A stretch of 64,000 nucleotides of DNA from Tenuifilaceae bacterium CYCD (GTDB lineage Bacteria > Bacteroidota > Bacteroidia > Bacteroidales > Tenuifilaceae), in the NCBI GenBank assembly GCA_036322835.1, contig AP027304.1, positions 3,782,001-3,846,000 on the forward strand, written 5' to 3'. The position numbers and the translations under genes are program-made. Numbering within the stretch: position 1 is the stretch's first letter; each line of letters opens with the position of its first letter. This document shows positions 15,847 to 23,708 of the stretch, in pieces. The notes under the pieces are model-generated. The model ran no database searches. It was not told where the DNA came from and saw nothing but the letters and a program-made list of their open reading frames with translations.

Positions 15847-17544
15847 CTAGCAAAAATAGTTTTCTAGTCCATCCAGTAAACGCTGGAGCTTCTCCTGTTC
15901 GGTCATGGACTCGTACTTACGCTTTTCTGCCAAAACAGCCTGACGTTCTGCCTCTATACGTTTTTGTCTATTAGCCTCGTGCTTTGCAAGAACCTTATCA
16001 TGCAGGTATTTCTCAGCAACCTGAGGGAATAACTCAAGTAATAACTCTTCCTTCTCGGTTTCGGCCAACTTTATATTATCTCCGTACTCTGGAAACATTG
16101 GGTTAGGCTGGCGTTTATAGTTTGCAGTATTGTATGGGGTCTCCTCCCGTACTCCTGCTATTTTCATCCTAAACTCAGGATCAACAGGCTGAGGTGTTTT
16201 ACCATACACTCCCTTAACCAAATTCACGTACTGAATTGATTTATTGCTGTAGAATGGTGCACCTTTACTCTCATCAATTGCGCAGTTAACTGCCTGTGCA
16301 CCCACAATCTGACTTGTTGGTGTTACCAGCGGAGGACAACCTGCATCCAAACGTACCGATGGGATTATTTCAAGAACTCTAGGTAGTAGTTGCTCCAGTT
16401 TTAACTGTTTTAGCTGGGCAAGCATATTGGTGTACATACCACCAGGGATCTCGGCATGCTTAACATTCTCATCGGGAGCAGGGAAGTTGAAGTACCGCTC
16501 TATCTCCTGGCAGGCCTCAAGCAATGCGCTATACTTTCCGGCCTGCGCAAATAGAATTGCCTTTTCGAATAGATTATCAATACGAGCAGGCAGCGTAAAG
16601 TTGGTAATGCTAAACTCCGATGGTAGCTCATAGGTATCGAGGCTCTTTAACTCAGCCCTAATTTGCTTTAGCTCTAAATTTATTGAATTAACCGCATTGA
16701 GATTTATGCCAGTTTCGATTCCCAGTTTATCGCAGAAAATCTGAATCAGTTCAAACGCAGGTGCAGCAGGGCCCCCAGCAAAATTCCAGATAGCGGTATC
16801 AACAATATCTACACCTTTAATAATTGCCACCAATGTTGATGCAAGTCCATAGCCCGGTGTACAGTGAGTATGGAAATCGATAGGAACTTTAACCTCACTC
16901 TTCAACGCCGATATAATTCTAGCAGCCTCCTCGGGAGTAACCAAACCAGCCATATCCTTCAGGGTAATCATATCGGCCCCCATTCCTTCAAGTTCCTTGG
17001 CCTTTTGAATATAGTACTTCTCGGTGAAAATGCGTTTTGGCAAAAATTTGCCGCTAAATTTAGCCTTGATACGATCCTTTGCCGAAAAACGAGGATCGAC
17101 GGTGTAGCAAACGGTACAATCGGCCAGACCACCATTTTCCTTAACATACTTAACGGTACTACGAATATTATCGGTATCGTTAAGGGCATCGAAGATTCTC
17201 ATTATCGATATGCCCGATTTTACAGCATTTCTATTGAACCCCTCAATTACCTCTTCTGGATAAGGGTTATAACCAAACAGGTTTCGGCCACGCGATAGCG
17301 CTGTAAGTTTTGATGAATCGCCAATAGCAGCCTTTATACTTTCCAAACGTACCCATGGATCTTCGTTCAGGTATCGCATAACGGAATCGGGGACAGCCCC
17401 TCCCCAAACCTCCATGGCATAAAAGCCAGCCTCCTTAAAATATGGTAAAACCCTCTCTACCTGCTGCTGGGTCATCCTGGTAGCAAACAACGATTGCTGT
17501 CCATCTCTGAGGGTAACATCTCTGATTAACAATTTTCTTCTCAC
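15847..17544 (-). CDS. Biotin-dependent carboxyltransferase subunit (pyruvate carboxylase B / oxaloacetate decarboxylase alpha type), no biotin domain
   Basis: 565 residues. The carboxyltransferase TIM barrel is clear: RDVTLRDGQQSLFATRM at the start, MRIFDALNDTDN, ITLKDMAGLVTPEEA with the biotin-carboxyl-accepting Lys, and PIDFHTHCTPGYGLAST with the metal-binding HxH. The conserved C-terminal PYC_OADA region follows (PPLVTPTSQIVGAQAVN). The protein ends in a charged coiled coil (EANRQKRIEAERQA) with no AMKM biotinylation site, so the biotin carrier must be a separate protein not seen next to it. It may serve pyruvate/oxaloacetate interconversion or a sodium-pumping decarboxylase. Single-gene unit with its own terminator. 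Confidence 0.88.
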   Translation of the reverse strand: MRRKLLIRDVTLRDGQQSLFATRMTQQQVERVLPYFKEAGFYAMEVWGGAVPDSVMRYLNEDPWVRLESIKAAIGDSSKLTALSRGRNLFGYNPYPEEVIEGFNRNAVKSGISIMRIFDALNDTDNIRSTVKYVKENGGLADCTVCYTVDPRFSAKDRIKAKFSGKFLPKRIFTEKYYIQKAKELEGMGADMITLKDMAGLVTPEEAARIISALKSEVKVPIDFHTHCTPGYGLASTLVAIIKGVDIVDTAIWNFAGGPAAPAFELIQIFCDKLGIETGINLNAVNSINLELKQIRAELKSLDTYELPSEFSITNFTLPARIDNLFEKAILFAQAGKYSALLEACQEIERYFNFPAPDENVKHAEIPGGMYTNMLAQLKQLKLEQLLPRVLEIIPSVRLDAGCPPLVTPTSQIVGAQAVNCAIDESKGAPFYSNKSIQYVNLVKGVYGKTPQPVDPEFRMKIAGVREETPYNTANYKRQPNPMFPEYGDNIKLAETEKEELLLELFPQVAEKYLHDKVLAKHEANRQKRIEAERQAVLAEKRKYESMTEQEKLQRLLDGLENYFC

Positions 17545-17792
17545 TGGGATAGTATTTTATTGATTAAGAAAATTAAAACAAAAAAAGAATTATGAATTGT
17601 TATTTATATAACATGTAAAATAATACGGCGAAATAACTAATAAGTTTTAAAATAAACTTTTGAAAAAACAGGCTTTACAACATAATTTAATGTATTTTAA
17701 GTAAAGAAGCAACCTTAGCCTAAACCTTTCTTCTGTTTTCTGCATAAACAATTTGAGGACAATTATAACTTTTACCCTCCCACTGAATTTGG

Positions 17793-17822
17793 TTTTGTAC
17801 TCACAAAAGTTTTGTACCTTTA
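17793..17822 (+). promoter_or_regulatory. Possible promoter before the first cobalamin riboswitch
   Basis: TTTTG at 17793-17797 and TACCTTTA at 17815-17822 resemble the Bacteroidota -33 TTTG and -7 TAnnTTTG elements, but the spacer (17 bp) is shorter than the usual 19-21. Placed because the riboswitch begins immediately after. Confidence 0.35.
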
Positions 17823-18165
17823 CATCGAAGTTTGGCGGATTTTCTCCTCTTTTGGAGAAAACCTTAATATGGGAATCCGGTGTAAAACCGGAGCTGTACC
17901 CGCAGCTGTAAGTCCTTTTATGTACTTTAGTTAAGTAGATTGCCTGCGGCGAACTCACATGTTCGGTTCCGCATCAAGTGCGGAATGACAAATAATGAAC
18001 ATCTCACTAAATGTCATTCCTGCAAAAGCAGGAATCTCAAACTTAAGATTACTAAGTCTTAACTAAATGACATTTATGTTTTGCAACTCAAACTCTGCCA
18101 CTGTTGCTATTATGTAGCGGGAAGGCCTTGCAAAATCAGGACAAGCCAGAAGACCTGCCAAGTTT
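17823..18165 (+). ncRNA. Cobalamin riboswitch with a long internal insert, controlling the uptake operon
   Basis: Diagnostic blocks in order: GGGAATCCGGTGTAAAACCG at 17872-17891, GAGCTGTACCCGCAGCTGTA at about 17890-17909, GCCACTG at about 18097, GTAGCGGGAAGGCC at about 18115 and CAAGCCAGAAGACCTGCC at about 18143-18160. The conserved blocks match the second riboswitch at 32.6 kb closely, but here about 150 extra nt lie between the CTGTAAG block and GCCACTG, containing REP-like hairpins. It should switch off the downstream operon when cobalamin is abundant. Confidence 0.92.
17940..18085 (+). repeat. Hairpin-rich insert inside the cobalamin riboswitch
   Basis: Contains TTCCGCATCAAGTGCGGAA (stem-loop at about 17966-17984) and GTCATTCCTGCAAAAGCAGG (about 18019-18038), both of the REP-like type with GTCATTCC/GGAATGAC ends, and a CTTAAGATTACTAAGTCTTAA-like inverted repeat near 18043-18064. 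The compact sister riboswitch lacks all of this. It lies in a part of the RNA that varies in length in the family. Confidence 0.7.
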
Positions 18166-18257
18166 TTTCTTTTGTATAACAAGCTTCGGGGAAAAGGCTT
18201 AGAAGTATTCTTACCATATTTCTACTCGCTTTTCATTTGAAGGAAATTAATTGATAG

Positions 18258-18920
18258 ATGAAAGCATTTGTTTCGTGGAGTGGCGGAAAAGATTGCATGC
18301 TAGCCATGCACACCTTTCGTAGAGATCCCCACAATGAAGTTGTATCGTTGCTGAATATGTGCAACGAGGATGGCGCAAAATCGCGTTCGCATGGCGTTTC
18401 TGCAGACTTGATAGAACTACAGGCACTTTGCATGAATTTACCCATTGAACAAGAGGTTATTGATGAAAATGGATATGAATTCAACTTCAAAAAAGCAGCC
18501 CAAAAATTAATTGACAGAGGTGCTACCGCTGGAGTATTTGGCGACATCTACCTAATAGAGCATCGGGTTTGGATTGAAAGAGTTTGCAACGACTTGGGAA
18601 TTTTGGTGATATTTCCGCTTTGGGGAAAGGATACCACCTTGCTCCTGAAAGAATTTGTGGATTTAGGGTATAAAACCATAACCGTTTCGGTTAGGGAGAA
18701 TATGCTTCGAGCATCGTGGTTGGGCAGAGAGATAGATAGCCAGTTTATTGACGACATAATAAAACTCTCCAATATAGATCCTTGTGCCGAGAATGGCGAG
18801 TACCATACATTTGTGTACGATGGCCCTTCCTTTATTTCGCCAGTTCCCATCCACAAAGGGAAAACATACCAGCAGGACAACCACTATTTCATGGAATTAC
18901 TTCAAAATAAGACATTATAG
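18258..18920 (+). CDS. Dph6-like ATP pyrophosphatase (diphthine-ammonia ligase family) in the cobalamin operon
   Basis: 220 residues. N-terminal PP-loop SWSGGKDCMLA (ATP binding) and a C-terminal ENGEYHTFVYDGP motif, both typical of the Dph6/MJ0570 family. Bacteria have no diphthamide, so the eukaryotic/archaeal reaction is not the role here; placement as the first gene behind a cobalamin riboswitch and 1 bp before the BtuF-like gene suggests a task in corrinoid metabolism, for example an amidation step in salvage. That role is inferred from context only. Confidence 0.82.
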   Translation: MKAFVSWSGGKDCMLAMHTFRRDPHNEVVSLLNMCNEDGAKSRSHGVSADLIELQALCMNLPIEQEVIDENGYEFNFKKAAQKLIDRGATAGVFGDIYLIEHRVWIERVCNDLGILVIFPLWGKDTTLLLKEFVDLGYKTITVSVRENMLRASWLGREIDSQFIDDIIKLSNIDPCAENGEYHTFVYDGPSFISPVPIHKGKTYQQDNHYFMELLQNKTL

Positions 18921-18921
18921 A

Positions 18922-19740
18922 ATGAATAAGAGATTACTAATTATCGGTATTCTGATTGTTTCTCTTCTACAATCGGCAAGTACGTACAGCCAAGTTAAGC
19001 GTATTGTATCGTTAGCACCATCGCTTACCAAGAATATTTACTTTTTAGAGGCACAAAGCAAACTTGTTGGCTGTACCAGCTACTGCGATACTGCCGTTGC
19101 AGACGGCAAAGAGGTTGTTGCATCGGCCATTAAGGTTAACATTGAGAAAGTGGTAAGCCTAAAGCCCGATTTAGTTATTACCACAGCAATGACCAACCCT
19201 GAAACGTTGGAAATGCTAAAAAAATTCAACATACGGGTGGAAACATTCCCTACTGCAAAATCGTTCAACGAAATTTGCGAGCAAACGCTCCGGCTTGGAA
19301 AACTAATCGATTCGGAAGATAAAGCTGTAAAGGTTGTGAGCCAATGCAAAGAGCGAATCAACCAATTATCCGTTAAACGTAAAGGGAATTATCAGCCTAC
19401 CATATTCTTCCAAATTGGAGCAAAACCGCTATTCACAGTTATTCCAGCGACTTTTATGAACGATTACATTGTTCTTGCCGGAGGCAAAAATGTTGTAACA
19501 ACCACATCGACAGGTACGGTAAGCCGCGAAAGCGTAATAGCCATGAACCCCGATTTCATTTTTGTAGTAACCATGGGAATTGTTGGCACCGAGGAAAAAA
19601 GGGTTTGGGAAAGTTACAGCACCCTCAATGCATCAAAAAATAGGAGAATATTTATTATCGATTCGAATAATGCATGTACTCCAACTCCTGTTACCTTTGT
19701 AAGAACACTGGAAACAATTATCAACCTAATTAACTCGTAA
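18922..19740 (+). CDS. btuF: Cobalamin ABC transporter substrate-binding protein (BtuF-like)
   Basis: 272 residues from the ATG at 18922; an upstream in-frame start would run inside the previous gene and lacks the signal peptide at its N-terminus. Signal peptide MNKRLLIIGILIVSLLQSAS, then the periplasmic-binding fold of class III (RIVSLAPSLTKNIYFLEA, KPDLVITTAMTNPE, NPDFIFVVTMG). Delivers corrinoids to the BtuC/BtuD pair downstream. Its stop codon overlaps the cobO start by one base (TAATG). Confidence 0.86.
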   Translation: MNKRLLIIGILIVSLLQSASTYSQVKRIVSLAPSLTKNIYFLEAQSKLVGCTSYCDTAVADGKEVVASAIKVNIEKVVSLKPDLVITTAMTNPETLEMLKKFNIRVETFPTAKSFNEICEQTLRLGKLIDSEDKAVKVVSQCKERINQLSVKRKGNYQPTIFFQIGAKPLFTVIPATFMNDYIVLAGGKNVVTTTSTGTVSRESVIAMNPDFIFVVTMGIVGTEEKRVWESYSTLNASKNRRIFIIDSNNACTPTPVTFVRTLETIINLINS

Positions 19741-20270
19741 TGAATATGAATGGTTTGGTGCATGTTTACACCGGCAATGGAAAAGGAAAAACCACCACAG
19801 CTGTTGGGTTGGCAGTACGTGCATTGGGCTTTGGACTTAAGGTCTGCTACGCATCGTTCCATAAAAATCCCGACAAGTACGGCTACCACGAAATTGCTGT
19901 TCTCGATAAACTTGGCGCTAAAGTGTTGGTATTTGCTAAAGGGCATCCTCATCTCGATAAAACGCTAGATGAAAATGAGATTCGTGCAGATGTTGCAAAA
20001 GGAATAGAAACTCTTTCAGAACTGATTAAAACCGAAAAATTCGATTTGCTGATTATGGATGAGATTCTGATTTCGGTACGCGATGGCTACTTGGAGGAAG
20101 CCAAACTCATTGAGTTTATCGACAATAAACCCGAAAACCTCGAACTCGTCCTAACTGGTCGTGGTGCAACCTTTGCAGTGATTGAGAAGGCCGATTATGT
20201 GAGCGAAATTTGTAAAATTGCGCATCCATTCGATAAAGGCATAAACAGCCGAGAAGACATTGAATTTTAG
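19740..20270 (+). CDS. cobO: Cob(I)yrinic acid a,c-diamide adenosyltransferase
   Basis: 176 residues. P-loop TGNGKGKTTTAVG near the N-terminus (about 9-21), LLIMDEILIS (Walker B-like) and LVLTGRGA, all diagnostic of the CobA/CobO/BtuR family, which transfers the adenosyl group from ATP to the cobalt of corrinoids. Sits between transport genes, so imported corrinoid is adenosylated at once. Usual length is 170-200 residues; intact. Confidence 0.92.
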   Translation: MNMNGLVHVYTGNGKGKTTTAVGLAVRALGFGLKVCYASFHKNPDKYGYHEIAVLDKLGAKVLVFAKGHPHLDKTLDENEIRADVAKGIETLSELIKTEKFDLLIMDEILISVRDGYLEEAKLIEFIDNKPENLELVLTGRGATFAVIEKADYVSEICKIAHPFDKGINSREDIEF

Positions 20271-20272
20271 CC

Positions 20273-21283
20273 ATGAAGAAGAAATATCTGAGTTGGATAG
20301 TGTTCACCATAGTATTGCTAGTTGCTCTGATTTTTGCAGTACTTTACTCCATATCTACGGGCGAAGTTAACATTGCATTATCGGACATTCCATCTATCCT
20401 AAGCAAACACGATGGTGCTGAATACTTCATCCTCACCAACATTCGTATCCCCAGAGTAATTCTTGCCATTACGGTTGGAGGCTCACTGGGACTCACCGGG
20501 GCAATCCTACAAGGAATATACCGCAACCCACTAGTTGAGCCATACACACTTGGCATTTCGGGAGGTGCATCGTTGGGTGTAACCTTAATTGTGATACTCG
20601 GTTTATACGATGCCAATATGTACGCACTTCCTCTGGCTGGCTTTGTTGGAGCGCTATTAACCATATTCCTTGTTTACACATTAGGAATGCGAAAAGGGAA
20701 TCTCGATATCAACAGAATGCTACTGATTGGAGTGATGATCAGCTTTGTTTCCTCATCAATCATAATGTTCCTAATGTCAATTTCCTCGACCGAAAAACTA
20801 CATAGCATCATTTTTTGGGTAATGGGTTCGCTGGACGAGCCAAACACAAACCTAATTAAGGTAACCATTGCCACATCCGTCATAGGATTAATTGCGACAT
20901 ACCTTTTTGCTCGTCCGCTAAATGCGCTGCAGCTTGGACAAGAAAAAGCGCTTCACCTTGGAATAAACGCGTCGGTATCAATTCAAGTGCTGTTTGTTGT
21001 GGCATCGCTAATGGCTGGCGTTTGCGTTTCGGTTGCCGGGGTTATAGGTTTTGTTGGACTAATAATTCCCCATTTATGCCGACAACTAGTTGGCCCCGAT
21101 CACAGGATACTCCTTATCAGTTCGTTTCTTGGAGGAGGTTTATTCCTAACAATAAGCGATTTAATAGCCCGTACCGTTATTGCACCTAACGAACTTCCAA
21201 TTGGTGTTATTACAGGGATTGTTGGAGGAACAATTTTCGTGGTTGTATTGAGCAGTTTAAAGAAAAAATCAAAGTTGGGGTGA
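20273..21283 (+). CDS. btuC: Cobalamin ABC transporter permease (FecCD/BtuC family)
   Basis: 336 residues with about ten hydrophobic helices and FecCD motifs: RIPRVILAITVGGSLGLTGA, NPLVEPYTLGISGGASLG and the ATPase-contact region AGVIGFVGLIIPHLCRQLVG, ending ELPIGVITGIVGGTIF. Two bases separate it from cobO. With BtuD and BtuF it forms the inner-membrane corrinoid importer. Confidence 0.9.
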   Translation: MKKKYLSWIVFTIVLLVALIFAVLYSISTGEVNIALSDIPSILSKHDGAEYFILTNIRIPRVILAITVGGSLGLTGAILQGIYRNPLVEPYTLGISGGASLGVTLIVILGLYDANMYALPLAGFVGALLTIFLVYTLGMRKGNLDINRMLLIGVMISFVSSSIIMFLMSISSTEKLHSIIFWVMGSLDEPNTNLIKVTIATSVIGLIATYLFARPLNALQLGQEKALHLGINASVSIQVLFVVASLMAGVCVSVAGVIGFVGLIIPHLCRQLVGPDHRILLISSFLGGGLFLTISDLIARTVIAPNELPIGVITGIVGGTIFVVVLSSLKKKSKLG

Positions 21284-21284
21284 G

Positions 21285-22100
21285 ATGAATGAGTTTCTTA
21301 ACATAGATGAATTAAGCTGCGGATATACAGGAACATTCTCGCTTGGTAATATTAGTTTCGCGTTACCCAAAGGTGTTTTTGCTGGAATAATTGGTCCAAA
21401 TGGATCGGGCAAAACAACACTCTTTCGAGGGATAACTGGCGATTTATCACTAAAAAAAGGTTCAGTTTGGCTGAACGGACTCGAAACATCCAAATTGAAC
21501 AATAAACAGCGAGCACAGAGAATGGCCATTGTTGGGCAATTCCCTGATTCAGGAAATATAACCGTTGAAGATTACGTTTTGCTTGGACGGCTTCCGTACC
21601 GAAAAGCCTTTCAGTTCTTTGAATCGGACAACGATTATAGAATTGCCGAAAAGTACATGCAGCTGACCAATACCTATCATTTAAAAGATAAAACTCTAAA
21701 TCAGCTCAGTGGCGGCGAGCAACAACTTGCAGCCATTGCGCAAGCATTAACCCAAGAGCCTGAACTTTTGCTGCTCGATGAGCCAACCTCGCACCTCGAT
21801 ATTACACATCAAGTTCAGGTGCTTAACCTGCTACAGCGGCTAAATCACGAAATGGGATTAACCGTGCTGATGATTATCCACGACCTAAATCTTGCCAGCG
21901 AGTACTGCGATTACCTGTTAATGATGAAAAACGGAAATCTACACTGCCAAGGCACCCCGTTCGATGTGCTTACCTACCAGAATATTGAGCAGGTTTACGG
22001 CACCTTGGTAATTACTCAAATCAACCCAAACTCAGGGAAACCTGCTGTATTCCTTGTTTCGGAACGTATGCGCCAAAAAGTTAACCAACAAAATGGCTGA
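21285..22100 (+). CDS. btuD: Cobalamin ABC transporter ATP-binding protein
   Basis: 271 residues. Walker A GPNGSGKTTL (about 37-46), Q-loop region IVGQFPDSGN, signature LSGGEQQLAAIAQAL, Walker B LLLLDEPTSHLD and the switch His in IIHDLNLASEYCD. FepC/BtuD type. One base after the btuC stop; its last 8 bases overlap the next gene. Confidence 0.9.
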   Translation: MNEFLNIDELSCGYTGTFSLGNISFALPKGVFAGIIGPNGSGKTTLFRGITGDLSLKKGSVWLNGLETSKLNNKQRAQRMAIVGQFPDSGNITVEDYVLLGRLPYRKAFQFFESDNDYRIAEKYMQLTNTYHLKDKTLNQLSGGEQQLAAIAQALTQEPELLLLDEPTSHLDITHQVQVLNLLQRLNHEMGLTVLMIIHDLNLASEYCDYLLMMKNGNLHCQGTPFDVLTYQNIEQVYGTLVITQINPNSGKPAVFLVSERMRQKVNQQNG

Positions 22101-22614
22101 GATTTTTGTAGTTAGACACGGCGAAACGGTTGAAAATAGCCAACGAATTTGTCAGGGACAAACTGAGGGAACTTTAACCAGCAATGGAATAGCGCAAGCC
22201 GAGGCTGTTGCCAAGCAACTATCGCAATATAAACTACAAGCAATCTATACAAGTCCCCTTAAAAGGGCCCGCATTACTGCGGAAATAGTACAAAAGTATC
22301 AATCCGAAGCACCAATATCTGAGCTAAAGCATTTAATGGAACGTGGTATGGGCGAAATGGAGGGCAAAAAATTCCCCGATAATTTCGATTACACCGCACC
22401 AATTAAGGATGCAGAACCACTTGCCGATATGTTTAACAGAGTGGTTGAAAGTTTAAAGTTTATCGCCCAAAGTCATCCAAACCAGCAGGTTGCAATTGTA
22501 ACGCACGGTATCACCATTAGAATGATTAAGTACTATATTCAGAATATTCCTTTGGATAAACTCAACGAAATTGAGTTGCAGGGGAATGGGACTTACTTTA
22601 GGATAGCAATTTAG
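22093..22614 (+). CDS. Histidine phosphatase, probable alpha-ribazole phosphatase (first copy)
   Basis: 173 residues from the ATG at 22093-22095. Phosphoglycerate-mutase-like motif VRHGETVENS (catalytic His9), SPLKRARITAEIV, the acidic ERGMGEMEGK and the second His in VTHGITIRM. Last gene of the riboswitch-controlled operon, hence probably a CobC-type enzyme removing the 5'-phosphate of the lower ligand, but a general phosphatase is possible. A second copy lies in the opposing operon at 27192. Confidence 0.8.
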   Translation: MAEIFVVRHGETVENSQRICQGQTEGTLTSNGIAQAEAVAKQLSQYKLQAIYTSPLKRARITAEIVQKYQSEAPISELKHLMERGMGEMEGKKFPDNFDYTAPIKDAEPLADMFNRVVESLKFIAQSHPNQQVAIVTHGITIRMIKYYIQNIPLDKLNEIELQGNGTYFRIAI

Positions 22615-22736
22615 GATTAAGTTCCTTTGTCATTGCCTACGGCGAGCTCGTAAACTCGGTTTCGAGCGATAGCGAGAAATCTATAAATAAAAACTAATAA
22701 AATCTAAATTTAATTTATTCTATTCTCTCGCCCCCC

Positions 22737-22768
22737 TCAAGGGTTTCAAACCCTTGAATGGGTTTTTA
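22737..22768 (+). terminator. Hairpin after the uptake operon
   Basis: Near-perfect inverted repeat TCAAGGGTTT-C-AAACCCTTGA (22737-22757), then GGGTTTTT. With a realistic loop the stem has about 8 pairs. Position 120 bp behind the phosphatase fits a terminator for the + operon. Confidence 0.55.
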
Positions 22769-22787
22769 CATCATACAAAAATAAAAC

Positions 22788-22818
22788 TTGAAAATTACGA
22801 TTTAAGTACTTATATTTG
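22788..22818 (+). promoter_or_regulatory. Bacteroidota-type promoter of the toxin-antitoxin operon
   Basis: TTG at 22788-22790 and TATATTTG at 22811-22818 with a 20-bp spacer fit the TTG-N19-21-TAnnTTTG consensus. The antitoxin start codon is 30 bp downstream. Confidence 0.65.
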
Positions 22819-22848
22819 TACTTGAAAAGTAACTTAAAAATTACAACT

Positions 22849-23103
22849 ATGATGGCGGCAAATTTCACGGAGTTCAGAACAGGATTGAAAAAATTCCTAG
22901 ACAATGTTGAAAAAAATAACGAAATTCTAATAATAAAAAGAAGTAGTGGAAAGGGTACGGTAATGATGTCGTTGGATGAATACAACTCCATTATGGAAAC
23001 CCTACATTTACTTAGTTCTAAAGCAAACGCAGACCGACTATATGAATCGATTAACCAAATGAAGGCTGGGAAAGTAGTTCGAAACAAACTAATTGAAGAA
23101 TGA
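22849..23103 (+). CDS. yefM: YefM/Phd-type antitoxin
   Basis: 84 residues from the ATG at 22849 (a second ATG follows immediately). Phd/YefM features: ANFTEFRTGLKKFLDNV N-terminal DNA-binding part, EILIIKRSSGKGTVMMSLDEYNSI core strand-helix, and a charged C-terminal tail expected to wrap the toxin. Overlaps the toxin start by 4 bp (ATGATGA), the usual coupling. Expected to repress the promoter at 22788-22818. Confidence 0.88.
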   Translation: MMAANFTEFRTGLKKFLDNVEKNNEILIIKRSSGKGTVMMSLDEYNSIMETLHLLSSKANADRLYESINQMKAGKVVRNKLIEE

Positions 23104-23363
23104 TGAGAATTACATTTTCCAAGAATTCTTGGGAAGAGTACACATCGTGGCAAACCGAGGATAAACAAATGCTCAGGAAGATAAACGAGTTAATAAAGGA
23201 TATCCAGAGACATCCATATGAAGGTTTAGGAAAACCAGAGCCTCTAAGATATGATTTATCGGGGTTTTGGTCAAGACGAATAGACCGAGAGCATCGCTTA
23301 GTTTACCAAGTTATAGAACAGGATATTCTGATTTACAGCTGCAGGTATCACTACGATAAATAA
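23100..23363 (+). CDS. yoeB: YoeB/Txe-family ribosome-dependent mRNA interferase toxin
   Basis: 87 residues. Family signatures: ITFSKNSWEEYTSWQ at the N-terminus, GKPEPLRYDLSGFWSRRID and EHRLVYQV, and the C-terminal CRYHYDK with the His-Tyr pair of the active site; Glu and Arg positions are also kept, so the toxin looks intact. Cleaves mRNA in the ribosomal A site in known members. ATG at 23103 is an equally good start. Confidence 0.9.
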   Translation: MMRITFSKNSWEEYTSWQTEDKQMLRKINELIKDIQRHPYEGLGKPEPLRYDLSGFWSRRIDREHRLVYQVIEQDILIYSCRYHYDK

Positions 23364-23381
23364 AAATTTTATTTGCTACTT

Positions 23382-23708
23382 ATGAATTGGCTTATATTGA
23401 TTATTGCAGGTTTGTTCGAAGTTGCCTTTGCATTCTGCCTTGGGAAAGCAAAAGAAACCACTGGAACCGAAATGGTTCTTTGGTATATTGGCTTTGCAAT
23501 AGCAGTAACCTTAAGTATGGTGCTGTTAATTAAGGCGACACAGAATATCCCAATAGGTACCGCTTATGCTGTTTGGACTGGTATTGGTGCGGTTGGTAGT
23601 GTATTGGTAGGAATTCTTGTTTTTAAGGAGCCAGCAACCTTTCTGCGGTTATTTTTTCTTACAACATTGATTGCGTCTATAGTTGGATTGAAGGCAGTAT
23701 CTCATTAA
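23382..23708 (+). CDS. Small multidrug resistance family exporter, Gdx/SugE (guanidinium) type
   Basis: 108 residues from the ATG at 23382 (a TTG at 23373 is less likely). Four transmembrane helices, the essential Glu13 in AGLFEVAF, and the SugE-like run GTAYAVWTGIGAVGSVLVG ending IVGLKAVSH. SugE/Gdx members export guanidinium rather than drugs. No guanidine riboswitch was recognised upstream; it follows yoeB by 18 bp and may share its transcript. Its stop overlaps the convergent cbiB gene by 4 bp. Confidence 0.85.
   Translation: MNWLILIIAGLFEVAFAFCLGKAKETTGTEMVLWYIGFAIAVTLSMVLLIKATQNIPIGTAYAVWTGIGAVGSVLVGILVFKEPATFLRLFFLTTLIASIVGLKAVSH

Noticed and set aside
17647-17958. 103-codon open frame on the minus strand
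   Set aside because: It runs antisense through the conserved core of the cobalamin riboswitch and has low-complexity, non-protein-like composition.
23365-23382. Guanidine riboswitch before the SMR gene
   Set aside because: Only 18 bp separate it from yoeB and no riboswitch motif is visible.
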